Source: Simmondsia chinensis (taxonomy: Eukaryota; Streptophyta; Magnoliopsida; Caryophyllales; Simmondsiaceae). From it: a stretch of DNA of 64,000 nucleotides. The number at the start of each line of letters is the position of its first letter. Positions within the stretch are counted from its first letter, which is position 1. The stretch is from contig JAGTTD010000001.1 in the NCBI GenBank assembly GCA_018398585.1, positions 15,626,501-15,690,500 on the forward strand. Direction: 5' to 3'. The notes beneath the pieces were generated by a model that searched no databases, was not told where the DNA came from, and saw only the letters and a list, made by a program, of their open reading frames with translations. Made by a program: the position numbers and the translations under genes. Positions 56,340 to 64,000 of the stretch are shown one piece after another.

Positions 56340-56373
56340 ATGAATGTAATCAGAGGCTGGCTCTGATACAAAT
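56340..56373 (-). promoter_or_regulatory. Primer binding site of copia element
   Basis: Minus sense ATTTGTATCAGAGCCAGCC directly follows the 5' LTR end CCCAACA. It matches the initiator tRNA-Met type PBS (TGGTATCAGAGC) with one change. Confidence 0.85.
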
Positions 56374-58586
56374 TGTTGGGAAAAAAAATAAATTTTTATT
56401 GAAAAATAAACTCTGATGCGGACTATTGGGTTCACAGTTCTCAACTATGGTCATAACAATAGGCACCTATTAGAGCACTTAGAGTAGGAGACTCTTCTCT
56501 CTACCTAAGCCCCCAGTCGGAGAGTCACGCTTCGTGACACCTCACGTGCGAGAGTTCCCGGAAATGTGTTTATCTCTATAAATCCTTTGCCCTAATACCG
56601 GTTACTGGCATGAATTTCAAAAATTCTTCCTAAAGATTACGCAGTGGAACAGGTTTAGAATTCATAACTCTAAACCTAGGGTTGATTTAAAATTCATAAT
56701 TTTAAATCTACTGACTTAAATTCATAATTTAAATCAACAAATCTAAATTCTTAATTTAGATCTACAGGTCTTTTATTCTAATACATTCATAACATTTCAT
56801 AATCTTAAACAGGTATAATAACGACTACTGTAAATAAATAGAAAAGCGAAACTAAAAGAAGAAGGAAAGAAAAACATACCTGGATTTGCTCCAATAAAAG
56901 AAAAAAAACCAGAAAGAGAATAATATTCTTCAAAATCGAGACTCCAAGACCTTCTACGCAGTGACCTCGAATTGCCTGGAGAGTGGGCTTTGAAAAATAT
57001 TAAACTGGGTCTCCGAAATAATTTTAGAAACCCTAACGAATTATTTTGAACTCGATTGCCAAACCTTGGAATAAGCCCCTCTATTTATAGAAATATACCG
57101 GAGCGAAAAATCTAATTTTAATCGAATTGGGATTCATCAGTTAACATCAAAACGCAGCGTTTCATTTAAAAACAGGTTCAAAACGCCGCGTTTAGTAACA
57201 GTGCAACCGCCTCTGAGGGCCTGTCATTGCGTGCCACGTGTCATCACGTGATTCGTCCCGGCGTGGGGACGCGGATTGCCCTGGTGGGCGTCTCAGCGTA
57301 CGGCACATGTCGCGTGCCGGTTCGTTGGATCCGATATACACGGATCGCGGCTATTTTTGCGATTTTTCCTTTTTTTTGTTTTGTTTCACACATGTAAAAA
57401 TTCATCTTATGAATTTTAATTTTCAAAAATTATTTTATTTTGCAATTTTTAATATTTATTCGTCTCATGAATAATGTTTGACAAAATTAATTTACCCATC
57501 TTATGGATAAATAATTCACCTCATGAATTTTTTAATATTTTTCTAATGGCAACAAATACAGAGGCTTGCGTAGGGACCTCATGGACAATTTAAATCTAGC
57601 CCCAAATGGGTTAAATTAAATCATCTCATGATATTAATTTAATTACCTTTTAATGAGACTTAATTCTACTAAATAGATCTCATTGCACTCCAGACTTAAA
57701 TTATTTATTCGATATCTCCCTAATAGACTGTATTGATGACAACAACCCCTCCACTAGATGTCCATGACAAAGGATAAACATAACTACTACCATTATCCTT
57801 CTCATAGCTTCTCCATTAGTTACCGACTTGCCCTTTACTGAATAATTCACTTATACTTGAACATATTCACAGTATAAATTCCAAATGTCAAGCACTTGGA
57901 ATACTTTCGCCAAAATTTCCAAACTATTCAAATATTTGCGAATCAACTAAGGGGACATCTGTATCTCATAAGAGACTGTAGATTCCCTATTGAATACCTG
58001 ATCCTTTTCACACTTCATGCCGCTACCAAGTGTACGTGAGATTTCAGTCATTCGTTTTAGACTTTACTTATAGTACACCAAAGTAACTAACTCTCCATGC
58101 ACAAGTCCAGAATACCTCAGGATTTAGAGTCGTCATTCAGACAGTATAACGTGATTCACTCATCTCCGATAGTAGTCTAGAATTAAGTAACCCACATGGA
58201 CCAACTCAGTGTGTCAAACACACTAACCTAAAACTTTTGGATCTCCATCAACATGACCAAGACAAGTCATCTAAAGTGTCACGTTATAGTCTTAACATAC
58301 AAGTGGTCCAAACTTGTCTTCGAATACGAGTCTTTCAAACAAGAATCCATATCATTTGTTCCAAGTCTATCTGTGGCTTAGTCTCATAAACCACTTAGAA
58401 CAAACATGTAAATTGTAGTCTGAGGACTACACCCATTTCATTGATGTCTCCCAAAAGAAAATTACGTGCTGTATAAATGCTCACATACACAAATTTAACT
58501 AAGAAACGACTGGAACTTCAATTTTATTTATTAATTAAAATAATATATTCAGAATAAATCTGGATTTCAGGACACTATTCCTAGCA
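56374..58586 (-). repeat. 5' LTR (element sense) of copia element
   Basis: Plus-strand ends TGTTGGGAAAAA and CTATTCCTAGCA. About 2.2 kb. Contains the same dyads as the other LTR, e.g. around 57399-57415 and 57460-57476. Confidence 0.92.
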
Positions 58587-59130
58587 TCGCGGATGCAGGA
58601 CTGCTCGAGGGTCGAAATACTCCTCGTCATCTTGATGTGTCTATATCTTTATGGGTATTTCCTGAGTCCCGGAGGCGAGCTCCGAGGGTGCATCTCGGAC
58701 CGAGATGCACCCGTGTCTGGGCGGCATGCTTCCTTCTTCTCCTGCTCGGATTCCGAGATGTATTCTGTCAGTGAGGTGTGCTTCGTTCTCTTAAGGTTAA
58801 AGTGGAGTTCCGGAGGTAGCTTCCAGGGGTGCATCTCGGTCCGAGATGCACCTACGTCAAAGTGGGCATGGTTCTTCCTTTTTCTATTCGGATCCTGGGA
58901 TGCGTCCCGTCGGTGAGATGTGCTCCTTCCTTTTAGTTCGAAAGCGAAGTTCCGAACCAAGACCTCCGCCGGCGTGCGGGGGGGTTGGGGGGGGGGGGGG
59001 GGGTCTGGTCCTGAGTTGGGGCCTCATCCCAGGTGGCCACATGTCACTTTTTCGGATGGTATTTTTGAAGTTATCGGTTAGTCTCCCGTTAGTTCGCAAA
59101 TGATTCTTGTTTGCGACTTGGTTTTTGGAA
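58587..59130. repeat. GC-rich tandem repeat with dyads, right part
   Basis: A unit of about 146 bp is repeated: 58659-58804 and 58805-58950 (each 'ccggagg-agct-c-aggggtgcatctcgg-ccgagatgcac', later 'gtgaggtgtgctt'/'gtgagatgtgctcc'). The dyads are 58688-58710 and 58829-58851 (11-bp perfect arms, one-base centre). A 17-G run is at 58987-59003. Confidence 0.75.
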
Positions 59131-59132
59131 GC

Positions 59133-59240
59133 TTAACTTTATAAATATGGGGTTGAAAGTCTTCACTTTTCACTAACTCATCCTTCTCCTCTAAACTTAA
59201 CATTACACTTCTCTTCTGACCCCCATCCTTTGGTCGATCG
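59133..59240 (+). promoter_or_regulatory. Core promoter of the F-box gene
   Basis: TATA-like 'tttataaatatgggg' at 59138-59152, about 90-100 bp before the ATG, with a CT-rich leader between. The spacing is right for a plant TATA promoter. Confidence 0.6.
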
Positions 59241-60383
59241 ATGGCTGACTCGGAAGATATTGCTTTCGAGATCTTTTCTCACCTCCCGGCCAAGTATCTT
59301 TTGCGGCTTCAAACATTGTCTTACTTCCATTCTCGCCTCATTAGGACTCGTCGCTTCATCAACCCTCAGGTGTCTCTTTCTTTATTTTGATATGTCGACA
59401 ACGTGCTGATCCAGTCTCGGTGTTATGTGGACCCAGATGATATCTCCGTCTTTTTAGGTACGCTTACTACGGGAAGGGTCATCCCTGAGTTTTTGGTGGA
59501 ATTTTTCTCCGGCTATCGGAGGATCCTGGGATGTCATGGTGGGCTAGTCCTGTGTCGGGAGTTTGACCCAGCGGGTCCCTCGCGGCTCTCGATCTTCAAT
59601 GCCGCTACTTGCTTCTATCTTCCGCTTGGTTCCTTGACGGAAGGGGTTCTAGCCCCACTGATTTAATGCCCTATGACGGCCATCCTTGAATGTCGGGGTT
59701 CGGCCGAATCGTTCAATTTCTTAGTTCATTTGCTGGTTTATGACTCCACCCTGGAGTCCGACAGAGGGGAGTGGTCGAACTCTCACAAGGTGTTTGCCAG
59801 GGAGGATGACTTGGTCTATAAGGGTAAGTTGTACGCTGGAGGGCAGAACTTGCTATTTCATGTTCCGACCTTTGTTGAGGGGATGATCTTCTTGATGTCG
59901 GACTGGGGCTCTCATCTTTCGGTCTGTTCTCCCTTCTACTGCACTAACATGGTCTGTTGGGACACCATCACAAGTACGACGGAGTTTTTATTTTTTCCGT
60001 CATGAGTTCATCAAAGCATTTCCGAGTGTGACGACGCTGGCTTGTTTTGCTGGACTGGCCCTTCGACCTTTGATTCTTAGCTTTGTCTTGTCGTGCTCGG
60101 CGACTCCCTTTTTGGAGTATGGTTGCTTCGTGATTGTCACGACTTCTCGTCTTGGTTCCCCTATCGCAGCATTGAGTACTGGTTCCCGATCCTGAGCGCT
60201 TTCAGCGGTTTTCATATTGCTGGGTTTTGCGTCTCGGGCCGATACTTGATCATGGCCTTTGGAGGCGGATTGTATCGTTGTCGCATGTATGGGCCAGAGC
60301 ATGGGATGCAGGAGTGTATGGGGAAGTTTCAGTATTGGGGCTTGCTTTCTTTGTTTTCGTACATGGGGAAATCTCTTCCTTGA
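59241..60383 (+). pseudogene. F-box protein gene with four in-frame stops
   Basis: One frame runs 381 codons: start MADSEDIAFEIFSHLPAKYL-LRLQTLSYFHSRLI is an F-box (SKP1-binding helix bundle, residues about 5-45). The rest resembles an F-box-associated C-terminal domain (GGLVLCREFDPAGPSRLSIF, later GDSLFGVWLLRDCHDFSSWF, FCVSGRYLIMAFGGGLY). Stops interrupt it at 59388-59390 TGA, 59664-59666 TAA, 60003-60005 TGA and 60078-60080 TAG, before the terminal TGA at 60381. No shift of frame is evident, and total length is normal for the family. All four stops can arise by C-to-T from CGA, CAA, CGA and CAG. F-box proteins would select targets for SCF ubiquitin ligases; here only a truncated 49-residue F-box could be made. 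Confidence 0.75.
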
Positions 60384-61016
60384 ATTGCTAGGTCCTGTCT
60401 TGCCGTTTTATGAAGTAGTGTTTTGTTGTTGTCCTCTTCTCCTTTCGTTGTAGTTGCCTTCGGACCTTTGTTGCTTGTCGTTTTTCCTTCCTTTTCCATG
60501 TTGGGAGATGTATGTTGGTCGTTTGTAAGGGATGACACGATCTTTAATGAATTTTATGTTTTTGGACGTTTCTTATTATTTATTTATTTCATTATATTTT
60601 ATATTATTTATTTATTTATTTTGTTTTTATTTATTTATTATTATTTTTTTTTAATTTTCCTTTTGTGCAGTTGGGGATGATTCTCGGACCGACCTGCTCG
60701 ATTTCTAATTTAATTTTTTCCCTTTCATTTTTCTTTGCTATACTTAGTTTTAGCTTACTATATTCATGTGTGTCAGTTTTTGAGAAAAAAACGTTCAGAT
60801 TCTATTTCGTTTTATTGTAACACTTATTCTTTAATCTTTTCAAATATTAAAGTTAAAAAGTGTTTTTATTTCCTTTTTTCTCTTCTCACTCTCTCCTTGC
60901 CGCCCCCTCCCTTTCTTCTTCTTCTTTTTTTTTTTTTTTTTTGGTTTTTGGCTCACTTTAACAGCTTTCAAGTACGGTTCTTGGCCAATAAGGTACATTC
61001 TTTCTTGTTTGGAGCG
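60384..61016. other. Non-coding AT-rich DNA
   Basis: Contains low-complexity T/TTA-rich stretches (60560-60660) and a poly-T run (60923-60942). Short ORFs here are compositional artefacts. Confidence 0.5.
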
Positions 61017-61024
61017 GTTGGGGG

Positions 61025-61604
61025 CAGTGGCGGATCCAGAAAAAACCGTCACTGGGGGCACACAAGGTACCTTATCATATATATTAAAATGTTTAAATTT
61101 TATGGTACCTAAATGATAAAATCTCTAATTTTTACTTCAATACTGAGCATCCAAGCTCTAGAAGGCTATAACATAATTTTTACATAAAAACTCTTCCCGT
61201 TTAATGTGCTAACAAAACCCTAAACTAATAGGAAAACAAAAAATATAACAAATCAAGAAACAACCAAAATACAAGAGAAAAAGTGAGCAAAGACCTCCTA
61301 ATTTCAATGGCAAGGAGGGAGGGTCTGGTTAGAGTCTACGGAGAGAGTGGCATGGGCTGGTCGGACTCAGAGTCTCAGAGTTCATGGCATCGGCAACCCA
61401 GTCGGAAGAAAGAGAGAGTTTTAGTGAGTTTTAGGTTTAGAAAATGAAAGTAAGAAGAAAGAGAGAGAAACGGGTGGGTGAAAGAGTAAGTTTTAGGGTT
61501 TTAAAATGGTATGAAAGTAAGGAAAGAGAGAATCAGTGAGTGAGAGAGAGAGAATCGAGTGAGAGAAAATGAAAAAGAAGAGAGAGAGAGAATGGGGCCT
61601 TTTT

Positions 61605-61639
<35 letters not shown>

Positions 61640-61791
61640 CATCCCGTGTGTTGGGTTTGGTGGGGGAGTGGGGGCATATGTTGGGCTGGGTAAGAAATTA
61701 GGCCCATTTATGTCTATTTAAAAATTTTTGGTACTATTAATAGTTATATAAGTCTTGGGCCCCCAGTGATATAAAGCTAGATTCGCCCCTG
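61025..61791. mobile_element. Non-autonomous hAT element
   Basis: Ends CAGTGGCGGATCCAG and the complement of CAGGGGCGAATCTAG. Perfect 8-bp TSD GTTGGGGG (61017-61024, 61792-61799). 767 bp, no transposase; interior has GA-rich repeats and a run of 32 G (61607-61638). Confidence 0.9.
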
Positions 61792-61799
61792 GTTGGGGG

Positions 61800-62353
61800 G
61801 GCGAGATGGGCCCGTTTTGGGAAAAATTGCTATTTTCCCCGGGGTCTCTTTTTGGAAGTGTGTTCATAGATGTTTGACCCGAATAGGGTCGGTTCCCGGG
61901 GTTTTACCAAGTGGGGACTCAATTTCGGGGACATGCATAGGGTTTTTGTGCTGGTTTTTGACTTTTCCTTTTTTTTTTTTGTTGTGATTGGGGTGTGTTT
62001 GGGGGGGGGGGGGGGGGGGGGGGGGGGAGTTAGAGAGAAAGATAGAGATCATTTTTGACTTATGTTCGATTTTTGTCTTTTACGAGCTTTAAGTCTTTGG
62101 AGTATATCAAAAGAAATTTTTTTTTTCGTTTAGAACTGGGGGCAAGATGAGCCTCATCCCGGTGCTCGTCCAGTTTTTGTTCTAATTTTTAACTTAAGTT
62201 TTTGATTCTTCTAAGTAGTTAAAGATAGTTCTTTGAAATTTATTTATTTATTTATTTTTTTTGTTGCCAGGGGCGAGTTAGGTCTTGTCCCGGGCTTTGT
62301 TCGATTTTCGTTTTTGGTTGTTTTAAGTACTTAGAGTTATTATGTAATTATGC

Positions 62354-62403
<50 letters not shown>

Positions 62404-62750
62404 TTTTTTTTTTTTGGGCAACCCGTGGCAAGTTAGGTCTCGTCCCGGACTTTGTTCGATTTTTGTTTTCTGTTTTTCGTTGTTTTTTATTAAGTTGGGC
62501 ACTTGATGAATGTGCATCTTTTTTCTGTGTTAGGTGTCTTTTTTGGGGCGGCTTTTTCCTCCTTTGAGCACGTTTTAGGTGAGTTCTTTGGGTTCCTATT
62601 TTTCATATGTTGCTGGGAGTGTTCTCGGTGGTGGAGTTTGTCTAGTCTTGTTCGTCTGGAACCTGGGTTTTGTAGGGCCGAGGTGGGCACGCCACCCCGT
62701 TCTCTTTTCTCTTGATCAGTCACAGGGGAAAAAAAGAGGTCAAAAGAAGA
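61800..62750. other. Repeat-derived DNA with G-run and (TA)n
   Basis: A run of 27 G at 62001-62027, a (TA)n tract at 62359-62402, and repeated 'ggcaagatgagcctcatcccgg' / 'ggcgagttaggtcttgtcccgg' / 'ggcaagttaggtctcgtcccgg' segments (62143, 62271, 62428). ORFs 62503-62715 and 62579-62794 are not recognised. Confidence 0.45.
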
Positions 62751-62751
62751 G

Positions 62752-63760
62752 ATGCCGCACAGGGTCCTATTTTGGATTGAGGGCACCGCGGTAACCGGGA
62801 GTAATGAGGAGTCCTCGGAGGCTAGGTACTCCTCTGCGGTGGCCTCGTCTACCCTTACTGCCGCCTACCTCGGTCTTCCTTTTTCGAGTAAGTCTTCTAA
62901 ATCTTTTATACATATTTTATTTGTGTTTGTCTTGTTACAGTTTTCTTCTCTCTTGAAGGAACACAAGCGGAGTTTTGCAGAGGCTTCTTCTTCGGAGGTT
63001 TCGGAGCAAGGGTAGCTCATCTCTTAAGATTGAGGTTATAGCTGCAGAGTCGTTAAATCGGCGTTCCTCAGAGTCGTTAGGAACTTTTGTGTCAAGTACT
63101 TTAGGCACGAGTGGTACCTCTATGATCCGCTCTAAGTATTATTTCCCGGAGGACTACGAGGTGTGGGGCCCTCGGCCAGATGATTGTCCGTTGTTCCCTC
63201 CAGTCAAGGGTAGTTTTTGTATTTCTGTAGATTCTTTGGAGGCAGGAGTTCGTTTTCCCCTGCCTTCGTTAGTGGAGGAATTGCTCTTTCCTTGTAACGT
63301 GTGCCTTGGGTAAGTTACCCCCAATGGGTTTAGGAATGTGTATGGTTTTTTATTGGCATGTTATATAAACGGTTTTACCCCCTCTTCGAGTTTTTGATAT
63401 TCTTTTTAAGATTAGGTATTTTAGGCATATGGCTTCCTTTGAGAGTCGGGGAGGGTTTGCCTTTGAGACGTACAACCCTACCAACGTGAAGAATTGAGAG
63501 AATAAGTTTGTTTGGGTCGGACATCCCTCAGTCCCGTCGTCTTTGACGACATGGGGTTCACTGCAACGCCCATGTGCAGTGAAAGGGAAAGTCCTGACTT
63601 CCCATGAAAAGTGGATCATTCGCTGTTTTGACAAGGACTCCGTGGGCGAGAGATTTGTAGCTCGTAAGTAGCTACTCGAGCAGGGAATCGTGTTTGTTAA
63701 GGCCGGGCTTTCCCAAAATCCTTTTTCAGGTAATTGGTTGCCAGTTCTCACGCCTCGTCC
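62752..63760 (+). pseudogene. Gag-like 'putative gypsy type transposon' gene (Transposase_28 family)
   Basis: The key block, in ORF 62975-63313, is SKYYFPEDYEVWGPRPDDCP, then SFCISVDSLEAGVRFPLPSL-VEELL, matching the plant domain named putative gypsy type transposon (PF04195; recognised, not searched). Splice-like GT at 63312 and AG near 63414 lead to SFESRGGFAFETYNPTNVKN-TGA-ENKFVWVGHP, where the family has Trp at the stop (63506-63508 region). WIIRCFDKDSVGERFVAR follows. An upstream ORF (62752-63015) begins MPHRVLFWIEGTAV. Such genes belong to large plant LTR elements; this copy is interrupted and runs toward the window edge. Confidence 0.6.
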
Positions 63761-63810
63761 CTCTTTTTGGCTTGCTTGTTGTCACCGTTATTGTCTGGTA
63801 GCTCCATTTT

Positions 63811-63845
63811 TTGTTTGTTGTTGTTATTATTATTATTATTACTGC

Positions 63846-63921
<76 letters not shown>

Positions 63922-63925
63922 GTTC
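63811..63925. repeat. (TTG/TTA)n microsatellite
   Basis: About 115 bp of TTG then TTA triplets; poly-Leu and poly-Cys/Tyr ORFs over it are artefacts. Confidence 0.95.
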
Positions 63926-64000
63926 TTTCTCTTGTGTTTCTTCCTGTTGATGAGCTGGAGACTGTTGATATCGCCGGGATGTTTCCTCCGTTAGATCCCT

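Larger units (their letters stand above)
49984..58586 (-). mobile_element. Ty1/copia LTR retrotransposon, 8.6 kb, decayed
   Basis: Perfect TSD TCGCG (49979-49983, 58587-58591). LTRs are about 2.2 kb (49984-52175, 56374-58586). PBS and polypurine tract show minus orientation. Order on the minus strand: 5' LTR, PBS, dyad-rich leader, gag zinc knuckle, GAG-pre-integrase, integrase, RT (YVDD), RNase H region, polypurine tract, 3' LTR. The coding region has many stops and frameshifts. It is inserted in a GC-rich repeat region, and rejoining its flanks restores continuous sequence there. Confidence 0.92.

Noticed and set aside
63690..63994. Poly-Leu and poly-Cys/Tyr ORFs at the right edge
   Set aside because: Direct translation of a TTG/TTA microsatellite.

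Overview
This is nuclear DNA of a flowering plant, almost certainly a eudicot. The evidence is GT-AG introns, plant LTR retrotransposons primed by initiator tRNA-Met, Helitrons with a linked RPA1-like gene, tRNA-derived SINEs with (TTG)n tails, hAT and Mutator-type TIR elements, and one intact multi-exon gene of a plant-wide family. The species cannot be named from sequence alone; the (TTG)n SINEs weakly suggest an asterid.

Layout. 1-26 kb is a nest of transposons. The oldest layer is a decayed autonomous-type Helitron on the + strand: Rep/helicase remnants at about 4.1-8.96 kb and an RPA1-like gene begun at 9.1 kb and finished at 25.1-25.4 kb. Upstream of it lie a captured two-exon fragment of a MAP3K-epsilon kinase gene and a three-times repeated exon-like unit. 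Into the Helitron went a hAT element (4755-5323), a tRNA SINE (9578-9692), a Ty3-type element (10432-13707) and a minus-strand LTR element (13771-25113). The last was itself invaded by a Mutator-type palindrome-array element (17989-18866) and a young Ty3-type element (20032-24359).

26-43.5 kb holds the only intact host gene. It encodes an ankyrin plus RCC1-repeat protein of 1,083 aa in ten coding exons (29023-43530, + strand), with G-box motifs and a SINE just upstream of its leader. Its introns carry a second palindrome-array element, several SINEs, a chimera of 5S rRNA and SINE sequence, and a TIR element.

43.5-49.4 kb contains a Helitron terminus, a tandem duplication, a large foldback element and four hairpin MITEs set in (TA)n microsatellites. 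49.98-58.59 kb is an 8.6-kb Ty1/copia element on the minus strand with 2.2-kb LTRs and a perfect TSD. Its LTRs and leader contain many short covarying dyads. It split a GC-rich repeat region with palindromes GCATCTCGG-N-CCGAGATGC. 59.2-60.4 kb is an F-box gene with four in-frame stops and no visible frameshift. A hAT element (61025-61791) and a gag-like 'putative gypsy type transposon' gene (62.75-63.76 kb) follow.

Most standout signals are in the repeats: two copies of a Mutator-type element built of 12-13 CG-rich near-palindromes, the hairpin arrays of the copia element, the 5S-SINE chimera, two Ty3 elements that both lack RT-RNase H-integrase catalytic regions, and premature stops nearly all explicable by cytosine deamination. 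No CRISPR array and no candidate for a new multi-gene system was seen.
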